A stretch of DNA of 64,000 bases from contig NZ_CP133888.1 in NCBI RefSeq assembly GCF_041228405.1, positions 2,976,001-3,040,000 on the forward strand. Reading direction: 5' to 3'. A model generated the notes under the pieces. The model did not search any database. It saw nothing but the letters and a program-made list of their open reading frames with translations, and was not told the origin of the DNA. Origin of the DNA: Salinilacustrithrix flava (GTDB taxonomy: Bacteria > Actinomycetota > Acidimicrobiia > Acidimicrobiales > Salinilacustritrichaceae). Below are positions 47,141-56,059 of this stretch, piece by piece (position 1 is the stretch's first letter; each line of letters begins with the position of its first letter). The position numbers and the translations under genes are program-made.

Positions 47141-47497
47141 ATGGCGTTCGGTCAGCAGTCCGGTCCTCCGGCCACCGCCCGGCAGGTGCAACAGCTCACC
47201 GAGCTGCTCCACGCCGCCGGCCACACCGACTTCCGGGATGCTCGCGGGCCCCTCGGGCTGACGCAGCGCCAGGCCGGCGGGAAGTTCACGAGGGACGAGG
47301 CCGACGCGCTGATCGCTCGGTTGGAGGACGAGGCCGAGGCGGGGGCGGCGCCGCCGGACGAGGCGCCGCGCGTGGCGGTGTCGAGCGACCGCTACGACCG
47401 TCGGGAGGCGCAGCGCCTCGCGACGCTGCGCCAGATGCCCGACGAGGCCCTCGCCGCCGAGCTGCAGCGGCGGGGCTGGGTGGTCATGGAGCCCTAG
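47141..47497 (+). CDS. Hypothetical protein, 118 aa, helical
   Basis: A charged helical protein (ATARQVQQLTELLHAAGHTDF, then GLTQRQAGGKFTRDEADALIARLEDE) of a type I associate with conserved small actinobacterial proteins. No function is assigned. ATG 47141 is used, and ATG 47132 directly abuts GGGAGG so is less likely. Its TAG stop lies in the CTAG into which the IS1182 element inserted, and the duplication leaves the gene intact. Confidence 0.6.
   Translation: MAFGQQSGPPATARQVQQLTELLHAAGHTDFRDARGPLGLTQRQAGGKFTRDEADALIARLEDEAEAGAAPPDEAPRVAVSSDRYDRREAQRLATLRQMPDEALAAELQRRGWVVMEP
47494..47497. repeat. CTAG target-site duplication, left copy
   Basis: CTAG directly outside the left inverted repeat of the IS. 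It is matched at 49254-49257. Confidence 0.85.
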
Positions 47498-49253
47498 GAG
47501 ACTGCTGAGCAAACCGGTGTGATCGGGGTGCTCGCGATCTCGCGGCGGTTTCGGTAGACCGCGGGTATGCAGGGCAGCAGCGATCAGGACCGAGAACTGC
47601 TCGACGCGGGTGCTCTGGTCGGGCATCTGGTGGCGGAGGGGTCGGTGCATCGGTTCTTGGCCGATCACCGACACCGGCTGTTCCCTGATGCGATGTTCGA
47701 GGACCTGTTCCCCTCCAAGCGTGGGCGGCCGTCGGTGCCAGCCGATGTGATCGCCACGGTGATGGTGCTCCAAGCGTTGGAGGGCCGCTCGGACCGCGAA
47801 GCGATCGACGCCTTGCGGACCGATCTGCGCTGGAAGGTTGCCGCCGGATTGGCGTTGGATCATGAGGGCTTCCATCCGACGGTGCTGACGTTGTGGCGCA
47901 ACAAGCTGCGAGCGAGCGAGTCCCCGGAGCGGATCTTCGACGCCGTCCGAGCGGTCGTGGCCGAGACCGGGGTGTTGGCCGGCAAGACTCGCCGGGCGCT
48001 GGACTCGACGCTGCTGGATGATGCGGTCGCAACCCAGGACACGGTCACCCAGCTCGTGTCGATGATCCGCCGGGTCCGCAAGGCTGTCCCCGCCGCGGCG
48101 ACGGTCGAGGTGTCCGGCCATGACTACGACTCGCCCGGCAAACCCGCATGTGCGTGGGACGACCCGGCTGCCCGTGACGAGCTGATCACCGGGCTCGTCA
48201 ACGACGCCCTCGCCATCCTCAACGCGCTCGACGGGATCGACCTCGACGACGACCAACGCCAACTCGTGGCGCTGTTGGCACTCGTGGCCGGACAGGACGT
48301 CGAACCCGACCCGGAACGGGGTGAGGGCACCTGGCGGATCGTTCGTGGTGTCGCCTCGGAGCGGGTGATCTCCACGGTCGACCCGGAGTCGCGGCACATG
48401 CACAAGTCCCGGTCCAGCTACCGAGACGGCTACAAGGCCCACGTCGTGGTCGAGCCCGACACCGGGATCATCACCAACTGTGACCTCACCCCGGCCAACG
48501 AAGGCGATGGTCCCGTCGGCGCCCGACTCCTCGAGGGCGAAGACCCTGGCCTGGACGTGCTGGCCGACTCCGCCTACGGCTCCGGCCCGGTCCGAGCAGC
48601 GCTCGCCGCGAACGACCACACGGCGGTCATCAAGCCCTGGCCGCTCGGGAGGAACCCGAACCTCGGTGACGACCAGTTCCACCGAGACGACTTCCTTGTC
48701 GACCACGCCGCCCGCACCGTCACCTGCCCCGCCGGCATCACGATCTCGATCCACGCGAGCGGCAACGCAACCTTCGGCGCCCGCTGCCGTGGTTGTCCAT
48801 CACGGCACCGCTGCACCAGCGCTGCCAAGGGCAAGACGGTCAAGCTCACCGACCACGACGAATGGCTCGTCACCGCCCGGGCGAACTGGCGAGCCGGCAC
48901 CCACCTGGCCGACTACCGCCAGCACCGTCCCATGGTCGAGCGCACCATCGCTTGGCTTGTCGCCAACGGCCATCGCCGTGTCCGCTTCCGTGGTGTCCAA
49001 CGCAACCGGCTCGGTCTCAGTCACCGGGCCGCCGCGCTCAACCTGCGACGCCTGCTCAACCTCGGCCTCCACCACGCACCCACCGGCTGGGCCATCACCT
49101 AAAGGCGGGCCCGGGGAGGACAAGGAAGGGACCACACCTACGGGTTCAACCCATCCCGGGTGACCGGCTCACACCCTCTTCACGCCGGCTCTTCGGTTCG
49201 GTCACTTCCCCGGACCCACCGCCAAGCCTAGAAGCCAGTTGCTCAGCAGTCTC
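47498..49253 (+). mobile_element. IS1182-family insertion sequence, complete (1756 bp)
   Basis: Terminal inverted repeats GAGACTGCTGAGCAA at 47498-47512 and, inverted, at 49239-49253 match for 15 of 15 bases. A 4-bp palindromic duplication CTAG flanks both sides, as expected for IS1182 elements. One transposase gene fills the interior. All parts are intact, so the insertion is probably recent. Confidence 0.92.
47567..49102 (+). CDS. IS1182-family DDE transposase
   Basis: A 511-residue transposase. The N-terminal region (FLADHRHRLFPDAMFEDLFPSKRGRPSVP) is typical of IS1182/IS5-like proteins. The catalytic triad fits Asp in RRALDSTLLDDA, Asp in VLADSAYGSG and Glu in RPMVERTIAWLVANGHRRVR. A cysteine cluster (CRGCPSRHRC) lies between the second and third residues, usual for the family. 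No internal stop or frameshift is seen, so it is presumably functional. Confidence 0.92.
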   Translation: MQGSSDQDRELLDAGALVGHLVAEGSVHRFLADHRHRLFPDAMFEDLFPSKRGRPSVPADVIATVMVLQALEGRSDREAIDALRTDLRWKVAAGLALDHEGFHPTVLTLWRNKLRASESPERIFDAVRAVVAETGVLAGKTRRALDSTLLDDAVATQDTVTQLVSMIRRVRKAVPAAATVEVSGHDYDSPGKPACAWDDPAARDELITGLVNDALAILNALDGIDLDDDQRQLVALLALVAGQDVEPDPERGEGTWRIVRGVASERVISTVDPESRHMHKSRSSYRDGYKAHVVVEPDTGIITNCDLTPANEGDGPVGARLLEGEDPGLDVLADSAYGSGPVRAALAANDHTAVIKPWPLGRNPNLGDDQFHRDDFLVDHAARTVTCPAGITISIHASGNATFGARCRGCPSRHRCTSAAKGKTVKLTDHDEWLVTARANWRAGTHLADYRQHRPMVERTIAWLVANGHRRVRFRGVQRNRLGLSHRAAALNLRRLLNLGLHHAPTGWAIT

Positions 49254-49257
49254 CTAG
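49254..49257. repeat. CTAG target-site duplication, right copy
   Basis: CTAG directly outside the right inverted repeat. On the minus strand it supplies the thiolase stop codon. Confidence 0.85.
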
Positions 49258-50474
49258 ACGCGCTCGATGATGATGGCGGGGGCCATGCCGCCGCCGGTGC
49301 ACATCGTGATGAGGCCGAACTGGCCGTCGCGGCGCTCGAGCTCGTCGAGCACGGTGCCGATCAGCATGGCGCCGGTGGCGCCGATCGGGTGGCCGAGGGC
49401 CATGGCGCCGCCGTTGACGTTGACCTTGTCGCGGTCGAGGTCGAGGTCGCGCTGGAACTTCTCGGACACGACGGCGAAGGCCTCGTTGACCTCGAACAGG
49501 TCGATGTCGTCCACCGTCATGCCGGCCTTGGCCAGCACCTTGCGGGCGGCGGGCACCGGGGCGTTCAGCATCAGGGTGGGGTCGTCGCCGACGGTGGCGG
49601 TGGCCACGACGCGGGCACGCGGCGTCAGGCCGTGGGCCTTGGCGTAGTCGGGGCTGGCCCACAGGATCGCGGCGGCACCGTCGACCACACCCGAGGAGTT
49701 GCCGGCGTGGTGGACGTGGGCGATGTCGAGGTCCGGGTACTTCTGGTTGATCAGCTCCCGGAACGTGGGGTTGTCCTCGTGGCGGTAGTCGGCGATGGCC
49801 GGGAAGCTGGGCGCCAGCTGGGCGAGGGACTCCATCGTGGTCTGGGGCCGGGGGAACTCCTCGTGGTCGAGCGCGATGGAGCCGTCGAGGTTCTTGACGG
49901 TGACGAGGCTCCGGTCGAAGCGGCCCTCGGCGATCGCCGCGGCGGCGCGGCGCTGGGACTCGACGGCGTGGGCGTCGAGCGCCTCGCGGCCGATCCCCTC
50001 GAGGGTCGCGATGGCGTCGGCGCACACGCCCTGGTGCGACTGCGGGTGCAGCTCCTGGAGGTGGGCGTTGCCGGCGCCCATGGGGAGCATGCCCTTGTGC
50101 TTGATGGACATCATCTCGGTGCCGCCGGCCACGACGAGGTCGTCCATGCCGGCCATGATCCCGTGGGCGGCGATGTTGTTGGCCGTGATGCCCGAGCCGC
50201 AGAAGCGGTCGAGGGTCACGCCGCTGGCCTTGGTGTCGTAGCCCGCGTCGAGCGCCGACATGCGGCCGATGTCGCCGCCCTGGGGGCCGGACTGCGCGCT
50301 GGTGCCCCAGACGACGTCGTCCACGTCGGCGGTGTCGAAGCCGTTGCGGTCCACCAGCGCCTCGAGCACGGTGCGGCCGAGGTGCTGGGGGTGCAGGTGG
50401 GCGAGGGCGCCCTTCCCCTGCTTGCCGATGCCGCGGGGCGTGCGGACAGCGTCGATGATCAGTGCGTCAGGCAT
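49254..50474 (-). CDS. Acetyl-CoA C-acyltransferase (thiolase)
   Basis: A 406-residue thiolase with all three catalytic parts: Cys92 in DRFCGSGITANN, the His in GGAMALGHPIGATGA and the Cys in MCTGGGMAPA. It cleaves 3-ketoacyl-CoA in beta-oxidation or makes acetoacetyl-CoA, and a FadA-like degradative role is likelier in this context (inference). ATG 50474 starts at the conserved N-terminus MPDALIIDAVRTPRG. The TAG stop sits in the right CTAG copy of the IS target duplication, so the coding sequence is intact. Confidence 0.92.
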   Translation of the reverse strand: MPDALIIDAVRTPRGIGKQGKGALAHLHPQHLGRTVLEALVDRNGFDTADVDDVVWGTSAQSGPQGGDIGRMSALDAGYDTKASGVTLDRFCGSGITANNIAAHGIMAGMDDLVVAGGTEMMSIKHKGMLPMGAGNAHLQELHPQSHQGVCADAIATLEGIGREALDAHAVESQRRAAAAIAEGRFDRSLVTVKNLDGSIALDHEEFPRPQTTMESLAQLAPSFPAIADYRHEDNPTFRELINQKYPDLDIAHVHHAGNSSGVVDGAAAILWASPDYAKAHGLTPRARVVATATVGDDPTLMLNAPVPAARKVLAKAGMTVDDIDLFEVNEAFAVVSEKFQRDLDLDRDKVNVNGGAMALGHPIGATGAMLIGTVLDELERRDGQFGLITMCTGGGMAPAIIIERV

Positions 50475-50562
50475 GGTGGCGATCCTCTGGTAATGGGTGT
50501 TGCCAGATTCTGCCACCGATCGAGCCGGCGACACAGCGCCGCCTCCGGTGCCCTGCTGGGGC

Positions 50563-51054
50563 TCAGCCCTCCTCGAAGAGCGGGTCCAGCTCGTCGAGGA
50601 GCCAGCCGCCCTCCTCGGTCCAGCGGAAGTGCCAGGTGTGCTGCTGGGGTCCCTGGTCCTCGCCCTGGTTCCGGTTCCGGAACGTGACCCGGACCGTGGC
50701 GCGGTCACCGTCGATCTCGATGTCCTCGTCGAGAACCGTCACGTCCTCGGCGTCCTCGAGCAGGCAGGTCTGGTCCCGCAGGCGGTCCTGCAGCTGGTCG
50801 CGCAGCTGCTCGGACACCTGGTCGCGCAGGCGGTCCTGGTCGTTCTGGCAGGCAGCGACGGTGGCCATGGCCGCGTCCTGGATGCGGTCACGGTCGCGGT
50901 CCCGTTCGGTGGACGGGGTCTCCGTCGTCTCCACCGCCGACGTCGTCTCCGTGCTGTCCGACGACGTGGCGTCGTCGTTGCCGCAGGCGACGGTGCCGTA
51001 GCTCAGCGCCAGCACCGCGATGGTTGCGATGAACGTTCCTCTTCGGGCCGTCAT
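50563..51054 (-). CDS. Putative lipoprotein with LRDQ repeats
   Basis: A 163-residue protein with a signal segment and a lipobox-like TVAC at about residues 22-25. A Ser/Thr-rich linker and an Arg/Asp/Gln-rich helical stretch follow, with four near-copies of L/R-x-D-Q (DRLRDQVSEQLRDQLQDRLRDQ). A C-terminal beta-rich domain resembles NTF2-like folds (EIDGDRATVRVTFRNRN, HTWHFRWTEEGGWLLDELDP). ATG 51054 has GGAG six bases upstream. It is divergent from the molybdoenzyme operon. Confidence 0.65.
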   Translation of the reverse strand: MTARRGTFIATIAVLALSYGTVACGNDDATSSDSTETTSAVETTETPSTERDRDRDRIQDAAMATVAACQNDQDRLRDQVSEQLRDQLQDRLRDQTCLLEDAEDVTVLDEDIEIDGDRATVRVTFRNRNQGEDQGPQQHTWHFRWTEEGGWLLDELDPLFEEG

Positions 51055-51321
51055 GGTCATCTCCGTTCCCGTGGGGCCGCTGCTCCTGGCGGGGTGTGCG
51101 GCCATGTCGGCACCGTGCGCCGACGTGCGACCACCGCCCAGAGGCCAACGTCACCTGGCACCGATCGTCGTCACCGCGGCGCCGGTTGACCGCACCACCG
51201 AAAGACCGTACATTCGCCGTGGCGAGCGACGGTGGTCACGCCGACGACGACCGACGGGGGACGACGTGGTGTCAGCGATCCGGCTTGGGTTCGGGAGCGG
51301 CCGGTGGGCGGGAGCTCGCTC

Positions 51322-52860
51322 GTGACCCGACTCGGCTTCCTGCTCGACAGCGACAGCTGCATCGGCTGCCACGCCTGCACGGTCGCCTGCAAGAGCGAGC
51401 ACGACGTTCCGCTCGGCGTGAACCGGACCTGGGTGAAGTACATCGAGACCGGCACGTTCCCGGACGTGTCCCGGAAGTTCAGCGTGATGCGGTGCAACCA
51501 GTGCGACGACGCGCCGTGCATGAAGATCTGCCCGACGTCGGCGCTGTTCCGCGACGACAAGGGGGTCGTCGACTTCGACGACTCCAACTGCATCGGGTGC
51601 AAGTCGTGCATGAACGCGTGTCCCTACGACGCGCTGTACATCAACCCGGAGACGAACACCGCGCACAAGTGCAACATGTGCAACCACCGGCTGGAGGTGG
51701 GCCTCGAGCCGTCGTGCCAGATCGTGTGCCCCACGCAGGCCATCACCATCGGTGACCTGGACGACCCGACGTCCAAGATCAGCCGCATCGTGGCCCGCGA
51801 CGACGTCGCCGTCCGTGCGCCCGAGCAGAACACCAAGCCCAAGGTCTTCTACCGGGGCGCCGACCAGGCCTCGCTCGATCCGACCCGGACCGCCATCGCC
51901 AACGACGGGATGATCTGGGCCGAGACGACGCCGAGCCACCCCAGCGTCCCCGTCGCCCTCGGCAGCAAGCCCACCGACGAACCCGGCGTGGTCGGCCGCA
52001 CCGCCTACACCACCGCCCACCACATGACCTGGAAGTCGCGGGTGTCGGGCTACCTGGTCACCAAGGCCGTGGCCGCCGGCGTCATGGCGGTCGCCGCGCT
52101 GCTCGTGCTGCTCGGTCACGAGGACGTGCAGGCCGCCGTCGGCGTGGTGCCGCCCGTGGTGGCCGGCGTGTTCCTGGCGGCCACCGGCTTCCTGCTCGTC
52201 ACCGACCTCAAGCAGCCGACGCGGTTCCACTACCTGCTCACGCGGGGCAACTGGTCGTCGTGGCTGGTCAAGGGCGCGTACGTGCTCATGGCCTTCGCCG
52301 TGGTGTCCGGGGCGTGGTTCCTCGCCGGCGTCGCCGACCAGACCGACCTGCTGCCCTACCTGGCCCCCTTCGCCGCCCTCGGCGCGGCAGGGACCGCCGG
52401 CTACACCGCCTACCTCTTCGCCCAGTGCGAGGGGCGCGACCTGTGGCAGACGCCGCTGCTGCTGCCGGTGCTGCTGGCCCAGGCGGTCACCGCCGGCGGT
52501 GCGGTCTACGCCGTGCTCGACGTCTTCATGGACGTGCCGGCCCCCACCGCCATCCGCTGGGTGCTGCTGGGCGGCGTGCTCGCCACGGCAGCCCTGCTGT
52601 CCGTGGAGCTCACCTCGCACGGCAGCCGCCACGTCGAGCTGGCCGTGCACGCCATGACCCGTGGCACCTGGTCCAAGCAGTTCTGGTGGGGCGGTGTGGT
52701 CCTCGGCCTGCTGGTGCCCTTCGTGCTCACCGTCGTGGCCCTCGTCGCCGACATCGACGCGCCTGCCCTGGTCGCCGTGGGCGGCATCGCCGCCCTCGCC
52801 GGCATGTTCGCCTACGAGGACGCATTCGTCCGGGCCGGCCAGTCCGTCCCCCTCTCCTGA
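51322..52860 (+). CDS. Fused 4Fe-4S ferredoxin / NrfD membrane subunit
   Basis: A 512-residue fusion. The first ~180 residues bind four [4Fe-4S] clusters by Cys groups (CIGCHACTVAC, CNQCDDAPCMKIC, CIGCKSCMNAC and CNMC...C...C). The rest is a NrfD/PsrC-like polytopic domain with about eight helices. In related complexes the FeS and NrfD parts are separate proteins moving electrons between a quinone and a molybdoenzyme. Here they are one chain. GTG 51322 follows GGGAG by seven bases. The catalytic subunit gene follows after 13 bp. Confidence 0.85.
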   Translation: MTRLGFLLDSDSCIGCHACTVACKSEHDVPLGVNRTWVKYIETGTFPDVSRKFSVMRCNQCDDAPCMKICPTSALFRDDKGVVDFDDSNCIGCKSCMNACPYDALYINPETNTAHKCNMCNHRLEVGLEPSCQIVCPTQAITIGDLDDPTSKISRIVARDDVAVRAPEQNTKPKVFYRGADQASLDPTRTAIANDGMIWAETTPSHPSVPVALGSKPTDEPGVVGRTAYTTAHHMTWKSRVSGYLVTKAVAAGVMAVAALLVLLGHEDVQAAVGVVPPVVAGVFLAATGFLLVTDLKQPTRFHYLLTRGNWSSWLVKGAYVLMAFAVVSGAWFLAGVADQTDLLPYLAPFAALGAAGTAGYTAYLFAQCEGRDLWQTPLLLPVLLAQAVTAGGAVYAVLDVFMDVPAPTAIRWVLLGGVLATAALLSVELTSHGSRHVELAVHAMTRGTWSKQFWWGGVVLGLLVPFVLTVVALVADIDAPALVAVGGIAALAGMFAYEDAFVRAGQSVPLS

Positions 52861-52873
52861 ACGGGAGCCCCGC

Positions 52874-55696
52874 ATGACCGAGCTGCACAGCTACCCCCCG
52901 CACGAGCAGTGGCACGACTGGCGCGAGCTCGACGCCAAGGCGTGGCCCGCGCGGGAGGAGCGCAGGTACACGCTCGTGCCCACGACCTGCTTCAACTGCG
53001 AGGCGGGGTGCGGCCTGGTGGCCTACTTCGACCAGGAGACCGGGGAGATCCGCAAGATCGAGGGCAACCCGGAGCACCCGGGCAGCCGGGGGCGGAACTG
53101 CGCCAAGGGCCCGGCCACCCTCAACCAGGTCTACGACCCCGAGCGGATCCTCCACCCGATGAAGCGGGTGGGCGAGCGCGGCGAGGGCAGGTGGGAGCGG
53201 ATCTCCTGGGACCAGGCCCTCGACGAGATCGGCGCCCGCATCCGCCAGGCGATCGTCGAGGACCGCCACAACGAGATCATGTACCACGTCGGTCGACCGG
53301 GCGAGGACGGCTACACCGATCGGGTCCTGAAGGCGTGGGGCGTCGACGGCCACAACTCCCACACCAACATCTGCTCGTCCAACGCCCGCATCGGCTACCA
53401 GTCCTGGATGGGCCACGACCGGCCCTCGTCGGACTTCGCCAACGCCGAGGTGATCTTCCTCATCTCCGCCCACCTCGAAGCCGGCCACTACTTCAACCCC
53501 CACGCCCAGCGGATCATGGAGGCCCAGGCCAAGGGGGCCAAGGTCATCTGCGTCGACCCGCGCCTGTCCAACACCGGCGCCAAGGCCGACTTCTGGCTGG
53601 CCCCGTGGCCCGGCACCGAGCCCTACCTGCTGCTGGCCATCGCCCGGCTGCTCATCGAGGACGGCACCTGGAACGAGGACTTCGTCCGCCGCTGGACCAA
53701 CTGGGAGACCTACCTGCAGCGCACGCGGCCCGACCTGCCCGTGGAGTGGGCCTCGGTGCGCTCGGCGCTGCTCGAGGAGTACGCCGAGTACACGCCCGAG
53801 GCGGCCGAGCAGAAGACGGCGATCGAGGCCGGGACCATCCGGGAGCTGGCCGAGCTCATCGGCGCCCACCCGACGAAGTTCGCCTCGCACAACTGGCGAG
53901 CCGCGGGTGCCGGCCACCTGGGCGGCTGGCAGGTGGCCCGCTGCCTGTTCTTCCTGAACGTGCTCACCGGCTCGGTGGCCACCAAGGGCGGCACCGCCGG
54001 CAACGGCATGAACAAGTTCAAGCCGGCGGCGCCCATCGGTGCGCCGGCGATCCCACGTTGGAACGAGCTGGAGTGGCCGGCCGAGTACCCCCTGAGCTAC
54101 CACGAGATGTCGATCCTGCTGCCCCACTTCCTCAAGGAGGGTCGTGGCTCGCTGGAGGTGTACTTCTCCCGGGTCTACAACCCGATCTGGACCAACCCGG
54201 ACGGGTTCACCTGGATGGAGGCGCTCACCGACACCGACAAGGTCCGCTGCCACGTCGCGCTCACGCCGACGTGGTCGGAGACGGCGTGGTTCGCCGACTA
54301 CGTGCTGCCGATGGGCGTGTCGGTCGAGCGCCACGACGTCCACAGCTACGAGACCCACGCAGGCCGCTGGATCGGCTTCCGCCAGTCGGCGTTCCGGCGC
54401 TTCGCCGAGATCCGCAACGGCGGTGCGCTCGATCCCGGCACCCGCAGCCACGAGTACAACCCGGGCGAGGTGTGGGAGGAGAACGAGCTCTGGATCGACC
54501 TGTCCTGGCGGATCGACCCCGACGGCTCCCTCGGCATCCGCAAGTGGTTCGAGAGCGAGGCGCGGCCGGGGGAGCCGGTGACGGTCGACGAGTACTACGA
54601 GCGGATGTTCACCGACAGCGTGCCGGGCCTGGCGAAGGCGGCGGCCGACGTGGGCCAGACGCCGCTGGAGTACATGCGCGACCGAGGCGCCTACGCCGTG
54701 CCCACCGATCCCTACGAGCCCTACGAGCGACCCGTGGACCGCGCCGACCTCGAGGGCTGCACGAAGGACGGGGACGGCGTGTACCGCAAGCCGGGCACGG
54801 CCGGGTCGTGGTCCGGCGATCTCGACGACCTCGACGGCGTGGCGCTGGCGCCGCTGGGTGACGGCTCACCGGCCGTCGAGATCGACGGCGAGGCCAAGGA
54901 GGGCTTCCCCACGCCATCGAAAAAGCTCGAGCTGTTCTCGACCACGCTGGCCGACTGGGGATGGCCCGAGTACGCCACGCCGAAGTGGATCCCCTCGCAG
55001 GTGCACTGGGAGGACCTCGACCTGGCCGGCACCGAGCGCATCCTGCTGCCGACCTTCCGCATCCCGACGCTCATCCACACGCGCTCGGCGAACTCGAAGT
55101 GGCTCAACGAGATCAGCCACCGCCACCCGCTGTGGATCCACCCCGAGGACGCCGAGAAGCTGGGCATCGAGGAGGGCGGTCTCGTGCGGGTCAGCACCCG
55201 CATCGGCCACTTCGTGATCACCGCGTGGCGCACCGAGGGCATCCGGCCCGGCGTGGTCGCCGCCTCCCACCACATGGGTCGCTGGCGCCTCGACGAGGAC
55301 AAGGCTCGCTCGTGGGGCGCGGGGAAGGCGCGCATCGAACACGACGGGTCCACGTGGAGGCTGACCCGCGAGCACGGCAACGAGCCCTACGAGTCGAGCG
55401 ACCCCGACACCGAGCGCATCTGGTGGAACGACACCGGCGTGCACCAGAACGCCACCTTCTGCGTCCAACCCGACCCGATCTCGGGCATGCAGTGCTGGCA
55501 CCAGAAGGTCGACGTCACGCCCGCCGAGAGCGGCGACGAGTACGGAGACGTCGTCGCCGACACGGCCGAGTCGCGCGAGGCCTACCTCGAGTGGATGGCC
55601 ATGACCCGGCCGGCGGCGGGCGACCTCCGCCGACCGCTCTGGTACGCCCGCCCCCTCAAGCCGACGGCTGCCGCCTACCGCCGCCCGGGTCCGTAG
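52874..55696 (+). CDS. Molybdopterin oxidoreductase catalytic subunit (DMSO-reductase family)
   Basis: A 940-residue MGD-type molybdoenzyme. The N-terminal [4Fe-4S] site is Cys39-x2-Cys42-x3-Cys46-x29-Cys76. Segments such as NPEHPGSRGRNCAKG and a C-terminal molybdopterin-dinucleotide domain (WIHPEDAEKLGIEEGGLVRV) are typical. The motif NICSSNARIGYQSW aligns with the active-site strand of relatives, where the Cys/SeCys ligand position seems to be Gly174. No Tat signal is seen, so it should be cytoplasmic. It forms an operon with the fused FeS/NrfD gene. Possible substrates include sulfur, selenium or arsenic oxyanions, but none is supported directly. Confidence 0.85.
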   Translation: MTELHSYPPHEQWHDWRELDAKAWPAREERRYTLVPTTCFNCEAGCGLVAYFDQETGEIRKIEGNPEHPGSRGRNCAKGPATLNQVYDPERILHPMKRVGERGEGRWERISWDQALDEIGARIRQAIVEDRHNEIMYHVGRPGEDGYTDRVLKAWGVDGHNSHTNICSSNARIGYQSWMGHDRPSSDFANAEVIFLISAHLEAGHYFNPHAQRIMEAQAKGAKVICVDPRLSNTGAKADFWLAPWPGTEPYLLLAIARLLIEDGTWNEDFVRRWTNWETYLQRTRPDLPVEWASVRSALLEEYAEYTPEAAEQKTAIEAGTIRELAELIGAHPTKFASHNWRAAGAGHLGGWQVARCLFFLNVLTGSVATKGGTAGNGMNKFKPAAPIGAPAIPRWNELEWPAEYPLSYHEMSILLPHFLKEGRGSLEVYFSRVYNPIWTNPDGFTWMEALTDTDKVRCHVALTPTWSETAWFADYVLPMGVSVERHDVHSYETHAGRWIGFRQSAFRRFAEIRNGGALDPGTRSHEYNPGEVWEENELWIDLSWRIDPDGSLGIRKWFESEARPGEPVTVDEYYERMFTDSVPGLAKAAADVGQTPLEYMRDRGAYAVPTDPYEPYERPVDRADLEGCTKDGDGVYRKPGTAGSWSGDLDDLDGVALAPLGDGSPAVEIDGEAKEGFPTPSKKLELFSTTLADWGWPEYATPKWIPSQVHWEDLDLAGTERILLPTFRIPTLIHTRSANSKWLNEISHRHPLWIHPEDAEKLGIEEGGLVRVSTRIGHFVITAWRTEGIRPGVVAASHHMGRWRLDEDKARSWGAGKARIEHDGSTWRLTREHGNEPYESSDPDTERIWWNDTGVHQNATFCVQPDPISGMQCWHQKVDVTPAESGDEYGDVVADTAESREAYLEWMAMTRPAAGDLRRPLWYARPLKPTAAAYRRPGP

Positions 55697-55700
55697 CCGG

Positions 55701-55955
55701 TCAGTGGTTGCGCAGGGCGTCGATCAGCTCGTCCTTGCTCATGTCCGAGCGACCCTCGATGCCGACCTCCTTGGCCTTGTCGTACAGGTCGTCCTTGGTC
55801 CAGTCCTCGTAGGCGGGCGATGAGCCGCCCTTGGCTCCGGTGCTGGAGCGGTCGGAGTTGGCGATGCGAGCGGCCTTCTCCTTGCCGATCCCGTCGTCGC
55901 GAAGCGCCTCGTACTGCTCGTCGTCCTTGATGCTCGAACCGTGGTCCTTGGCCAT
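55701..55955 (-). CDS. Small DUF7218/Rho-N-like protein
   Basis: An 84-residue protein: an N-terminal conserved stretch (MAKDHGSSIKDDEQYEALRDDGIGKEKAARIAN) is followed by a C-terminal SAP/Rho-N-like helix-extended-loop-helix (WTKDDLYDKAKEVGIEGRSDMSKDELIDAL). This type is common in actinobacteria and its role is unknown, possibly nucleic-acid binding. GAGGAGG with normal spacing precedes the ATG. Convergent with the molybdoenzyme gene, only 4 bp after it. Confidence 0.75.
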   Translation of the reverse strand: MAKDHGSSIKDDEQYEALRDDGIGKEKAARIANSDRSSTGAKGGSSPAYEDWTKDDLYDKAKEVGIEGRSDMSKDELIDALRNH

Positions 55956-56047
55956 GTCGTCCTCCTCGTTCGGGTCGTGCCCACCACCTACCCGACATCC
56001 TCGGCGCCGATGAGCGGTCGGTCCGCCCGAACTGCGGGCGTCCTGGG

Positions 56048-56053
56048 TACGGT
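56048..56053 (+). promoter_or_regulatory. -10 element of phoU-like gene
   Basis: TACGGT, then CAGGGG, then ATG 56060: exact six-base leaderless spacing. Confidence 0.5.
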
Positions 56054-56059
56054 CAGGGG

